Assembly (NCBI GenBank): GCA_035555975.1
Contig: DATMFV010000010.1
Location: forward strand, 1-64,000
Length of the DNA: 64,000 nt
Direction: 5' to 3'
Source: DATMFV01 sp035555975
GTDB lineage: Bacteria; Verrucomicrobiota; Verrucomicrobiia; Chthoniobacterales; Chthoniobacteraceae
Both the position numbers and the translations under genes were made by a program. This document shows, one piece after another, positions 1-8,068 of the stretch. The notes beneath the pieces are model-generated. The model saw only the letters and a program-made list of their open reading frames with translations, was not told where the DNA came from and ran no database searches. How positions within the stretch are numbered: the stretch's first letter is position 1; each line of letters starts with the position of its first letter.

Positions 1-24
1 GGCGACTAAAAGCCGCTTTTTGGT

Positions 25-87
25 CCAAAACGGGTTTCCTCAGGCGTCCGAATCTCGATTCGGCCTTCTTCGAAAGCCCCGTTTTGG
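25..87. repeat. Nested inverted repeat (hairpin element)
   Basis: The outer arms begin with CCAAAACGGG at 25 and end with CCCGTTTTGG at 87. An inner perfect hairpin CCGAATC-TC-GATTCGG lies at 48-63. The element sits about 130 bp beyond the stop codon of the M19 gene that ends at 220. It could be a terminator or a small palindromic repeat like those elsewhere in the window. No gene is seen in 1-219. Confidence 0.5.
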
Positions 88-219
88 CCTCAAAAATCGA
101 TCTTTTATTCATCCTTCAAAATTCGTAGACACGCCCTAACCTCATCCTCCTCCAAAACGCACGGCGGAACGAGCAATCTTTCATCACCGACAGCTTTTCT
201 TTCCGCCGCCGCCGACAGG

Positions 220-1530
220 TCAGCCTTCTTCGGGCTGTCCCGGCAACACCGAGTCGGGGGTATTCGCTTCCAGAACCCTCAGGAGGTTCAGGCCCAGAAT
301 TTTGCGGATCGCCGCCTCGCTGTGCCCCCGCATCACGAGCCCGACGGTGATCAGCGGCCAGTTGGTCCACGCAAGGCTGCCGTAGCGGTGGTCTTCGGAG
401 GCGGTCGCATTGTGGCGGACCTGCCGGTGCCACGCACCCCACCATTTGGAACTGTAGGCCCCCTTGGGGCGCGGTTTGGCGTCAGGTGCATAGCGGGGGA
501 TATAGGCGGTGTCGCTCCCGACGGCGACGTGATCGGCCCCGATCAGGCGCACGGCGTAGTCGATATGGTCGAGCAGCGTGGCGACGGTGGAGTTCGGCCC
601 GAGAAACGCCGGGCGCGCCACCATGCCGACCAGCCCGCCCGTACCGGCGATCGCCTTGAGCACCTCGTCGGACTTGTTTCGCATGTGATCAAAGACCGCC
701 TTGCAGCAGACATGGCTCGCCATCATCGGTTTGCGGGTCGTTTCGGCGGCTTGCATCGAGCTTTTTTCGCTGGAATGGGGGACATCGACAATGATGCCGG
801 TCCGGTTCATCGCTTCGATGAATTCATACCCGAGTTCGCTCAGGCCGCCGTCGTTGCGTTCCGCGCAGCCGGTGGCCACCACGTTGCGGCGATTGTAGGA
901 AAGGTGCATCATCCGCACGCCGAGGTGATACCACGTCGGCAGCCAGGCGATCTCCTCCTCCAGCGAATTCAGATGCCCGGCGCACGGCGGCCCGTTGACG
1001 CTCAGCGCCACCGAAAAGGAGCCATTACGCCATGCCCGCCGCAGGTCGTCGGGCTGCCGCACCTGCCGGAGGGCGTCTCCAAACGAACCGCAGAGATGGA
1101 TGCTCGCGGCGATGCGCCGGATGTCTTCCTCGTGCGATTTTCCCTCTCCCGCCGTATGAAACATCCCGTTGACCCCGGAGACGGCGATCGCTTCGAGGAT
1201 CTCCCGCGCCGAGGCTTCGTTGTAAGTCGGGGCGAGCGCACGGATGAGGGTTCCCTCAAACGCGAACCGCTCCGCGCCGACATTGGCATCGTGCAGCGTA
1301 TTCCAGAGGTGGGTCGCCTCCTCATTCCACGCCATCGGCAGGAAACCGAACGTATCGAGCACCAGCGCCTCCCGGTGCAGGGCGAGGCCCTTTTCCAATT
1401 GCGCCGCCGAAGGCTTCAGCACAGCCAACCCGGCTTCCCAGCTTTTGCGGATTTCCTCAATCGTGCTGGTGGCGGGGTTGCCGATTTGAATCATAGGAGA
1501 AAAAGAATTTTCTATCATAAAAAGTGGCAT
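220..1530 (-). CDS. M19 (renal dipeptidase-like) family protein with degenerate metal site
   Basis: 436 aa, cytoplasmic by sequence (no clear signal peptide). The overall pattern is that of the M19 membrane dipeptidase family: a TIM-barrel amidohydrolase with IIVDVPHS, a following ASHVCC and a late VGSD motif, which carry the conserved His, His and Asp ligands. The N-terminal HxD pair of the family (DGHNDLP-like) is replaced by DTFGFLP at residues 59-65, and the bridging Glu region reads SVNGPP. One metal site therefore seems lost, so activity as a dipeptidase is doubtful. The ATG at 1530 is chosen over an upstream in-frame TTG (1536). It is the last gene of a minus-strand run after a beta-helix protein and a PEP-CTERM protein, separated by 12 bp from the latter. 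It may be a divergent hydrolase or a non-catalytic relative; family assignment is fairly secure, reaction is not. Confidence 0.85.
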   Translation of the reverse strand: MPLFMIENSFSPMIQIGNPATSTIEEIRKSWEAGLAVLKPSAAQLEKGLALHREALVLDTFGFLPMAWNEEATHLWNTLHDANVGAERFAFEGTLIRALAPTYNEASAREILEAIAVSGVNGMFHTAGEGKSHEEDIRRIAASIHLCGSFGDALRQVRQPDDLRRAWRNGSFSVALSVNGPPCAGHLNSLEEEIAWLPTWYHLGVRMMHLSYNRRNVVATGCAERNDGGLSELGYEFIEAMNRTGIIVDVPHSSEKSSMQAAETTRKPMMASHVCCKAVFDHMRNKSDEVLKAIAGTGGLVGMVARPAFLGPNSTVATLLDHIDYAVRLIGADHVAVGSDTAYIPRYAPDAKPRPKGAYSSKWWGAWHRQVRHNATASEDHRYGSLAWTNWPLITVGLVMRGHSEAAIRKILGLNLLRVLEANTPDSVLPGQPEEG

Positions 1531-1542
1531 GAACAACCCTCG

Positions 1543-2424
1543 TCACGCTGATCTGCGTCCTCTGCGACGGGCCAACAGCCATGCCCCGGCTGCCGGAAGG
1601 AGAAGGAACGCGATGGACGGTTCGGGCACGGCGACGATGGAAAAGTTGTCAACGCCAAGGGCGTAAGCGGAACTCGCTGAGGACGAGGTTGCATTGGAGT
1701 AGTTCCAGGCAAGATAAAAGAGCCCTCCATCGGCCACCGGCACCTCCAGATTCAGAACATGGTGAACAGTGACGGAAGACCCGGGCGTTGTTGCATAGCC
1801 AACGTTGCTCTCTGCTCCACTGAAGACCGTCACAAAATCGTCCCCGGCAGCGGTCCAGTTGCTTCCATCCAGACTGTAATAGAGGGCGATGCGGGTTCCT
1901 CCTGCGACGGTCCCGTCACTGAAGGTTTCCACATCATAAGCAAGCCTCAGCTCATTCAGGGCGGCCCCTGTTTCATTTTTGAACTGTGCGTACAGATTTC
2001 CACTGTGGACGCCGGAACTGTTGCCATAGAACCCGATGGCGCGATCATCACTTCCCTCGCCATTTCTCGTTGGTTTCCCGAAGTTGAAGATTGAGCTTCT
2101 GGACGGACGGCTGTCATCAGGCGGAGGGGCCCCTCCGCCGTTGCGAGTAGCTACCGTGCCTGCATCAGCCCATGTGCCAAGCGTCCGCATACGGAGATCA
2201 GTGCTGCTTCCGAGGGCATCCACTTTCCAATGGACAGGCAGGTTGCTTGACGCTGCTGCTCCGCCCGTGGGATTGCCCATGCTGTTGAAGTTCTGGACAT
2301 AAGGCGTCTCAAAGTCAGAGAGAACAATCTGTGCCTGCACGCCGGGGGCGAGCCATGAGCACATCGAAAACAACATCAACACACCAGGGAAAATCAACGC
2401 AGAGTGGAATGAGGGGAGTTTCAT
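1543..2424 (-). CDS. PEP-CTERM sorting domain protein
   Basis: 293 aa. An N-terminal signal peptide (MKLPSFHSALIF... ending near VQA|QIV) is followed by a Gly/Ser/Thr-rich beta-sandwich-like body with aromatic-Asn repeats (YSLDGSNW, AWNYSNA). The C-terminus is a canonical PEP-CTERM tail: VPEPS, a hydrophobic stretch and RRRGRRSA. Such tails are recognised by an exosortase and processed at the cell envelope; no exosortase gene lies in the window. It is placed 27 bp after the beta-helix gene and 12 bp before the M19 gene on the same strand, so it is likely co-transcribed with both. The ligand or function of the body is unknown; carbohydrate binding is only a guess. Confidence 0.9.
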   Translation of the reverse strand: MKLPSFHSALIFPGVLMLFSMCSWLAPGVQAQIVLSDFETPYVQNFNSMGNPTGGAAASSNLPVHWKVDALGSSTDLRMRTLGTWADAGTVATRNGGGAPPPDDSRPSRSSIFNFGKPTRNGEGSDDRAIGFYGNSSGVHSGNLYAQFKNETGAALNELRLAYDVETFSDGTVAGGTRIALYYSLDGSNWTAAGDDFVTVFSGAESNVGYATTPGSSVTVHHVLNLEVPVADGGLFYLAWNYSNATSSSASSAYALGVDNFSIVAVPEPSIAFLLLPAAGAWLLARRRGRRSA

Positions 2425-2451
2425 GAAAGGGATGATGGGGTAAGGATTCGG

Positions 2452-4539
2452 TTAACGTGTGGTCGAAATCATGGCCCCGGGGGCTTCCTGAAAGGCGCCG
2501 GGAGAGGGGGCCTTACCGGAGAAATACCCCGGCTGCATGCCGGGCAGCGGTTCATAAGTCTTCCCGGCAATCGTAAATGGCCTGGAGAGATCAATCCCCT
2601 GACCCCGGACGGCGGGCGGGGGGATCAGAGGGCCCTGATAGGTGGTCGGCCAGAGCTGCTGATTGGCCGCGTTGATATTATGCTTCCCGAACCATGCAGG
2701 CAGGGTTCCATCGGTCCGGCTTCCACCGACCCAGTTATAGTCAAAGACTTCATAAAGATAGCCGTCGAACCGCTCAGGGGAAGACCGTGGAGGTGCGGCC
2801 TGGAGGTACTTGACCGGCTCGTTGACGGTCGAAATGATGTTGTTGAGAACCATGGTTTTCGCCATCGCGATCCCCCGCTTGAACGACCCGGCGATGATGC
2901 CGTGCGAGCCGCCGATCATCGTATTGTGATAGATGGCGATGGTGTGCTCCTTTTCCGGAGGGAAGGGGATTCCGTCCGCATTGAAATGGACATAGATATA
3001 CCGGCCGTCATTCTCCGGCAGCCGGTAGACATTGCGGTAATGGTATTCGCTGCGCCGCCCCGGCGTATTGTAGCGATGGATGCGCAGGAGGATGTTGGAA
3101 TCAAAGAAGAGGTTGTCGTAGAAATGCGCGTTTTTAAGCCCCGGCAGGGTGACGAGCGTCAGGCTCGACATATTGTGGACCACGTTGCCATGGACCTTCA
3201 GGTCGGGCGTTCCCATGCAATGAAGTCCCTTGAGGCCGTTGAAGACATGGTTTCCGACGATTTCGTTGCCCGGTCCCGCTGTCTGGATGCGGATGCCGAT
3301 ATCCGCCGAGGCATCCGTTCCCTGGATATGCTTGAAGGAGCGGTAGATGTTCATGCGTACGCGGCTTTGGCGGCTGGTGTATTCGCCGGAGGGGTTGCGG
3401 CTCTCCGCTTCGTCCTCATCATCGTCGCCGCTCGAAAAACCGAAGAGATCGCTGCCATAATAGGAAAGGGTGACTTCATTGTGCCGGACGAGGTTGTCAG
3501 ACGCATGGCGGGTAAGGGTGATGCGGTCGCGCCCGTGGGTGATGAAGTTTTCCTCGATCACGTTGTGCGTCGCTTTCGGCCCGGCAAGGGTCACGGCATA
3601 CTCCGCCCCGCGCACGGCCAGGTCGCGCACGACGATGTAGGACTGGTCCTCAATGGTCAACGCGTTGCCGGCGGGCGCAGCCCGGATCTCCTCCCGGTCG
3701 GGGTGGCGTCCATCCCGGAAGCGAAGGTAGACCGTTTCCCCGTCGACGCCCCAGATCGCCTCAATCCCGTCCCAGAACGGGATCGGTGAACGCCGGGTCA
3801 TGACGATCTGTCCGTCCGATGGCATGACGAGAAAGCGATAACCGCTGACGCCCGTGCGGAAAAGGCTCTCGCCGTACCCGGGCATCGGCAGCCCCTTCAA
3901 GGCTTGTTCCCGGTCCCATGGCAGCGTCATCAGGCGGTCGTGAATGCGGAGTACCTGTTTTCCGCGGCTGGTCAGGCAATGGAGCGGTTCGCCCCGGACC
4001 GTCTTGCGATAAACCCCGGGGCCGACTTCGGGAGCCGCCTCCCAGCCGGTGACAGGGCGGCCGAGATCCATGATGCTCAACCACTCCCCGGCGGGGCCGC
4101 GCTCCCCTTCCAGGATGATCGGCTTGCCCGGTTCGCCCGAGCGGGGGAAACGGACCGTTTCGCTGTAGGTCCCTGCGCCGACATGAATCCGGTCGCCCGC
4201 CTGCGCCCGTTCCACCGCCTCCGCAATGGAGGCGAGCGGCTCCCCTGCGGTCCCGTCCGCCCCGGCCTTCCCCCTGGGCGAGACGACCCAGGTGCGCCCC
4301 CCTTCAAACGCGGGCACCCGCTGGTAGCCTTCGTTGCCCCGTTTGAGCCATTGCTCAATGGTTTCGGCCGACACGAGAAACTCCGAAGCCTCCCCTGCCG
4401 CGCTCTCGTGGGGAGGAGGAGCGTCCGAACCGGGGCGGCACGCCGCAAGCAGTACGATCATTCCAAACGCAAGCAGCCGCCGCAAAGCAAGGTTGCGGCA
4501 GGAGGCGGTACCGGGGGAAGGCGAAGTGGGAAGCATCAT
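2452..4539 (-). CDS. Right-handed parallel beta-helix lipoprotein
   Basis: 695 aa. The start is the double ATG at 4539/4536, because a lipoprotein signal peptide follows it (RRLLAFGMIVLLAAC, lipobox LAAC); the frame remains open upstream to 4593 but that adds only a polar leader. The body has the classic opening of pectate-lyase-like beta-helix proteins (AGEPLASIAEAV..AGDRIHVGAGTYSETV, then PIILEGERG). It continues with many short strands with Asn/His turns (HNVIEENFITHG, IVGNHVFNG, VHGNVVHN). It may be a polysaccharide lyase or a hydrolase acting at the outer surface; catalytic residues cannot be assigned by eye. First gene of the minus operon with a PEP-CTERM protein and the M19 homologue, and divergent from the sulfatase. 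Confidence 0.88.
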   Translation of the reverse strand: MMLPTSPSPGTASCRNLALRRLLAFGMIVLLAACRPGSDAPPPHESAAGEASEFLVSAETIEQWLKRGNEGYQRVPAFEGGRTWVVSPRGKAGADGTAGEPLASIAEAVERAQAGDRIHVGAGTYSETVRFPRSGEPGKPIILEGERGPAGEWLSIMDLGRPVTGWEAAPEVGPGVYRKTVRGEPLHCLTSRGKQVLRIHDRLMTLPWDREQALKGLPMPGYGESLFRTGVSGYRFLVMPSDGQIVMTRRSPIPFWDGIEAIWGVDGETVYLRFRDGRHPDREEIRAAPAGNALTIEDQSYIVVRDLAVRGAEYAVTLAGPKATHNVIEENFITHGRDRITLTRHASDNLVRHNEVTLSYYGSDLFGFSSGDDDEDEAESRNPSGEYTSRQSRVRMNIYRSFKHIQGTDASADIGIRIQTAGPGNEIVGNHVFNGLKGLHCMGTPDLKVHGNVVHNMSSLTLVTLPGLKNAHFYDNLFFDSNILLRIHRYNTPGRRSEYHYRNVYRLPENDGRYIYVHFNADGIPFPPEKEHTIAIYHNTMIGGSHGIIAGSFKRGIAMAKTMVLNNIISTVNEPVKYLQAAPPRSSPERFDGYLYEVFDYNWVGGSRTDGTLPAWFGKHNINAANQQLWPTTYQGPLIPPPAVRGQGIDLSRPFTIAGKTYEPLPGMQPGYFSGKAPSPGAFQEAPGAMISTTR

Positions 4540-4548
4540 CTGTTGTCT

Positions 4549-4608
4549 ATTTAGGCATGAAGAAACGTTTTTGGCAACATTTTGTGATTTCATTTCAAAA
4601 ATTCTTGA
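4549..4608. promoter_or_regulatory. Divergent promoter with palindromes, beta-helix gene / sulfatase
   Basis: Candidate -35 boxes of both directions share the same bases: TTGGCA (4571-4576) forward and TTGCCA (4577-4572) reverse. In the reverse direction a 17-bp spacer containing the palindrome AAACGTTT (4563-4570) leads to CTAAAT (4554-4549), putting a start of transcription close to the ATG at 4539. A second element, TTTCAAAAATTCTTGA (4593-4608), resembles one at 7977-7991. The -10 matches are weak (3 of 6 bases), so this is a proposal rather than a proof. Confidence 0.4.
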
Positions 4609-4638
4609 TCGCGGTGAACATTCCTCGAGAATGACCCC

Positions 4639-6108
4639 ATGACTCCCGATTCAAACCGCCGCCCCAATATCCTCTTCTGCATGACCGACGCACAAATCCA
4701 CCGGGCGCTGGGGTGCGCGGGGAACCGCGAGGTGCGGACGCCGCATCTCGACGCCCTTGCGGCGGAGGGGGTGCATTTCCGGCAGGCGTACGCATGCAGC
4801 CCGGTCTGCGGCCCGTCGCGGGCGGCGATGATGAGCGGCCGCTACCCGATCGCCTACGGCATGGTGAACAATTTCGGTTGTCTCCCCCCTTCCGAACCGA
4901 CGTTGGGACAGCTCTTCTCCGCCGCCGGCTACCGGACCGGCTATTTCGGAAAGACGCATTACGGACGGAGCAACGACGCCATGCGGGAGGAAGGATGGGA
5001 GGCGCAGTTTCTACTCGCCGATTACAACCGTTATCTCCGGGCTGCGGGCGTGCCGCACGAGTATCCGCGCAACCTCGTTGCCGAGTCGCGCACCCGTTAC
5101 TGGAAAATGGGGACTTCGAAAATCCCGCTGGAACACTACTTCGAAAAAGTCCTGGGCGACCGCGCGGTGGAGTTTGTCCGGAGCGCCGACGAACGCCCCT
5201 TTCTCTGCTTTTTGAGCATGATCGCGCCTCACGGGCCGTTTTCCCCGCCCGCGCCTTACGACCGGATGTACGATCCCGCCTCGCTCACCCTCTTTCCCCG
5301 CTCGGAAGGGGAACTGGAGGGAAAACCGGCGGAGTTTGTCCGCTGGGTCACGCAAAATCGCAAGTATGTGACCGACGCGGAACTGCGCGAATTTCTCGCC
5401 ATCACCTACGGGCTGGTCTCCCTGGCCGACGACACCGTCGGGCGGCTGGTGGCGGCGCTGAAAACCGCAGGCGTCTACGACAACACCGTCATCGTCTTTG
5501 CCAGCGACCACGGAGACTACGGGTCGAAGTACGGCATTCTGGGCAAATCGTGGTGCATGGACGATGTGCTGTCGCGGATTCCGCTGATCATCTCCCACCC
5601 CGACCACCGGGGCGAAGGCCGGACGAGCGACGCGCTGGTGGAAAACATCGACCTTTTGCCGACGCTGCTCGAAAGCGGCTCCATCCCGGTGCCGCGCAAG
5701 GTGCAGGGGCGTTCGCTGCTGCCGATCCTTTCCGGCAGCCGGGAGAGCGTGAAGGAGGCGGTCTTCTCCTTTCACTCCTCGGAATACAGCGAAGCACGCC
5801 TGAACCTTTCCATGATCCGCCGCGGAGAGTGGAAGCTGGTGCAGAGCGATACGGACGAAAACCAGCTTTATCATCTCCCGTCCGACCCATACGAATGGAA
5901 GAACCGGATTGACGAACCGGAACTGCACGAACTCGTCCGCTCATTGCAATACGATCTCCTGCGCTGTCACGTCGCCAACACCGGCCAGTCCTTCCCGATC
6001 GAAACCACCCGTTTCTGGACCGACGAAACCTACTTCTACGATGAAACCCGCTTCAACGGCTCGCGCCAGATCACCCGCAGCGGGGAGTGGGAGAGCACGA
6101 CTTCGTAG
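4639..6108 (+). CDS. Type I sulfatase
   Basis: 489 aa, alkaline-phosphatase-like fold. The signature CGPSR at residues 57-61 (in SPVCGPSRAAMMSGR) carries the cysteine that is matured to formylglycine by an FGE-type enzyme. The metal-binding ASDHGDYG motif lies near residue 290. The N-terminal metal motif reads MTDAQ instead of the usual TDDQ, so the second Asp is Ala; several related sulfatases keep only one of the two. No signal peptide is visible, which would place it in the cytoplasm, unusual for enzymes working on exogenous sulfated glycans unless oligosaccharides are imported. Divergent from the beta-helix gene with overlapping promoters, suggesting a shared substrate. The substrate cannot be read from the sequence. 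Confidence 0.93.
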   Translation: MTPDSNRRPNILFCMTDAQIHRALGCAGNREVRTPHLDALAAEGVHFRQAYACSPVCGPSRAAMMSGRYPIAYGMVNNFGCLPPSEPTLGQLFSAAGYRTGYFGKTHYGRSNDAMREEGWEAQFLLADYNRYLRAAGVPHEYPRNLVAESRTRYWKMGTSKIPLEHYFEKVLGDRAVEFVRSADERPFLCFLSMIAPHGPFSPPAPYDRMYDPASLTLFPRSEGELEGKPAEFVRWVTQNRKYVTDAELREFLAITYGLVSLADDTVGRLVAALKTAGVYDNTVIVFASDHGDYGSKYGILGKSWCMDDVLSRIPLIISHPDHRGEGRTSDALVENIDLLPTLLESGSIPVPRKVQGRSLLPILSGSRESVKEAVFSFHSSEYSEARLNLSMIRRGEWKLVQSDTDENQLYHLPSDPYEWKNRIDEPELHELVRSLQYDLLRCHVANTGQSFPIETTRFWTDETYFYDETRFNGSRQITRSGEWESTTS

Positions 6109-6119
6109 AGAGGGGGGAG

Positions 6120-6147
6120 AGCCGGAGGTGAGCGCGCCACCCCGGCT
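6120..6147. repeat. Short GC-rich hairpin repeat, copy 1
   Basis: AGCCGG (6120-6125) pairs with CCGGCT (6142-6147), enclosing GGTGAGCGCGCCACC. A longer version with the same backbone occurs at 17395-17429. It lies 11 bp after the sulfatase stop, between convergent genes, so it could also end transcription. Confidence 0.4.
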
Positions 6148-6203
6148 GCTTTGCTGGAAGCCCTCCGGGATTTTTGGAAGCCCCCGGCCTTCCCTTCTGA
6201 ACC

Positions 6204-7943
6204 TCAACGTTCGCCCGCAGGGTGAAACACCTTCAGGTCGCGGAACCACGCCTTCATGCCGCCCCAGTTGCGCAGGCCGAGCCGCCCGGCGTCGTGCACC
6301 GGCCCGCGGTGGCCCTCGTCGAAATATTCGAGGATGAAGCGGCCATCCACATAGAGCAGGAACTGGCTGCCGCGACGCGAGGCGGTGATCCGGTGCCAGA
6401 CCGGCTCTTGCGCGGTTTTGCGTTCGGTCAGAGCCAGCAGCCGGAACGCTTCGCCGGTTTTGCGGAAGTTGGTACGATGGCGCTCGGGAGCCTGGCGGTT
6501 GAAGGAGAAATGGTAGCATTCCATGCCGAAATTGTAGTCCGGCATCCGGCCCGTTGCCGAAGCCATCATATCGACGGGATCGCGGCGGGTGATCGTCCGG
6601 CCGCTGAATTGCAGGAACGTTCCGCGCCCCATTTTCTCCATCGGTTCAGGTCGGTAGGAAAACTCCACGAGGTAATCTCCCGAAAATTCCCGGTCGCTCC
6701 AGAGATTCATGGTGGTGTTGGGAGCCAGGTAGAGCCCTTCCTCGGCGTCGGCCCGCATTTCTCCGAAACCGAAGACCTTCCAGTCGGTCGGCAGGGTGCG
6801 AAAGCCGTTGCTGTAAATCAATTCCCCCGGCTGCGGCAGGGCGGCGCTTTCGCCGCTTTCGAGCGCCCGGCGCACGCGCGCCGCATCGGCCAGCAATCCG
6901 CTCGCTTCCGGGGCATTTCCCTCCGCCTCGTACCAACGGGCCTCTTCGAGCAACCATCGGTGCAGGGACGCCCGATACCCGCTGACCTCCGCCGGTTGAG
7001 CGGCTGCGGCCTTGATCGGCCGCGCTTCGCGATCGATGGCGGCGGCAATTTCCGGTGAGCGCGGATCGGGCAACCCGGGAGCTTCTTCGGGAGGGATCGC
7101 ACCGGGGGCGAGCGTCAGCGTGCTCACCAGCACGGCATCGCCCTCCAGCATCCGGTCAGACCCGTAAAGTCCGGCGCTCAAGGTGCGGTTGGCGGGGCGA
7201 TGATAGGCCGCCAGCCCTGCCATCGGGCCATCGACCCGGGCAAACACCGCCTGATCCTTCGCTCCGGGGGTGCGAAACCGGACTTCCGGGGAGGAGAGGA
7301 CCCAATACCGGTTGGCTGCGTGCCCATCCTGGTCGAGCACGTTGCCCTGCCGGCCAAACTCGCTACAGGTCAGCAGCCGGTCGGCTTCGAAGAAGTCCAT
7401 CTGGAAAGCCGGGGGCTGCGACGGATCGCCCGTGGTTTCAAAACGACTCATCCAGAGGAGCTGGGCCTTGATCGAACCGGGCCCTTCCTTGCGCACTTCC
7501 GCCCGGCACTCCAGCGTGCCATCCTTCGCATGGGCGCGCCACCGCGTGGCGATCACGAGGTCATGCACCCTCAACTCGCCGGTGATCTCCAGCCACTCTC
7601 CCTCCACCTTCCGGCTGAGAAAACGCCCCTCCCCGCCCCGCGCGCCTTCGGCGAGGATGCTCCACTGCCGGGGATCGTAGAGAATGCCGCTGTAAAGCAC
7701 CGGCTGGAGTTGTTGCAGTTCCGGGAGCCCTTTGCGGCCTCTCCAGCGCACCTTCTGCAACCGCCCGCCGCGGGCGGGGGTCGCCTGAAATTCCAACGCG
7801 GCGGAACGGGCGTGCCACCGGCCTTCCTTTTCTTCGATCGACCACGATTCCGTTGCCGCCTGTGCCATTAAACCATTCATGAGAAATCCGACCCATATTC
7901 CAAGAACCATGTTTCGCAACATCGATAGGAGAGAATCCTTCAT
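6204..7943 (-). CDS. Secreted protein with C-terminal DUF1961 (YesU-like) domain
   Basis: 579 aa. The start at 7943 (MKDSLLSML...) gives a signal peptide ending near AQA|ATES; the open frame continues to 8036 but adds a charged leader inside the divergent promoter. Residues ~30-340 form an all-beta region rich in Trp and Arg with no family I recognise. Residues ~385-579 match the DUF1961/YesU style of concanavalin-like domain (LIYSNGF, GDYLVEFSY, MECYHFSFNR, WHRITASR, LYVDGRFILEY, LGLRNWGGM). In Bacillus, YesU sits in the rhamnogalacturonan cluster, which fits the pectin theme here, but its reaction is not established. Divergent from a pseudopilin gene with a shared inverted repeat between them. 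Confidence 0.8.
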   Translation of the reverse strand: MKDSLLSMLRNMVLGIWVGFLMNGLMAQAATESWSIEEKEGRWHARSAALEFQATPARGGRLQKVRWRGRKGLPELQQLQPVLYSGILYDPRQWSILAEGARGGEGRFLSRKVEGEWLEITGELRVHDLVIATRWRAHAKDGTLECRAEVRKEGPGSIKAQLLWMSRFETTGDPSQPPAFQMDFFEADRLLTCSEFGRQGNVLDQDGHAANRYWVLSSPEVRFRTPGAKDQAVFARVDGPMAGLAAYHRPANRTLSAGLYGSDRMLEGDAVLVSTLTLAPGAIPPEEAPGLPDPRSPEIAAAIDREARPIKAAAAQPAEVSGYRASLHRWLLEEARWYEAEGNAPEASGLLADAARVRRALESGESAALPQPGELIYSNGFRTLPTDWKVFGFGEMRADAEEGLYLAPNTTMNLWSDREFSGDYLVEFSYRPEPMEKMGRGTFLQFSGRTITRRDPVDMMASATGRMPDYNFGMECYHFSFNRQAPERHRTNFRKTGEAFRLLALTERKTAQEPVWHRITASRRGSQFLLYVDGRFILEYFDEGHRGPVHDAGRLGLRNWGGMKAWFRDLKVFHPAGER

Positions 7944-7956
7944 CTTGCAAAAACAT

Positions 7957-7992
7957 GTCAACGTTTTTTGTAAATGTTTCAAAAATGTTGAC
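7957..7992. promoter_or_regulatory. Inverted-repeat operator between divergent genes
   Basis: GTCAACGTTTTTT (7957-7969) and AAAAATGTTGAC (7981-7992) form a 12-bp imperfect inverted repeat with an 11-bp loop. It lies midway between the DUF1961-type gene and the pseudopilin gene and overlaps the proposed -35 box of the latter. Similar pieces (AACGTTTTTnG and TTTCAAAAATnnTTGA) occur at 4564-4608, so one regulator may serve both divergent pairs. Confidence 0.5.
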
Positions 7993-8016
7993 TTCTCTTC
8001 GAGAATCCTTTCTATT
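7988..8016 (+). promoter_or_regulatory. Candidate sigma70-type promoter of pseudopilin gene
   Basis: TTGACT (7988-7993), a 17-bp spacer and TCTATT (8011-8016). This predicts a transcript start near 8023 and therefore supports translation from the ATG at 8069 rather than from the open frame beginning at 7955. Confidence 0.45.
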
Positions 8017-8068
8017 GATCCCCGACAACCCCGCAACCCCTGTGTTTCCCCGACGCGCTTCCTTCTTC

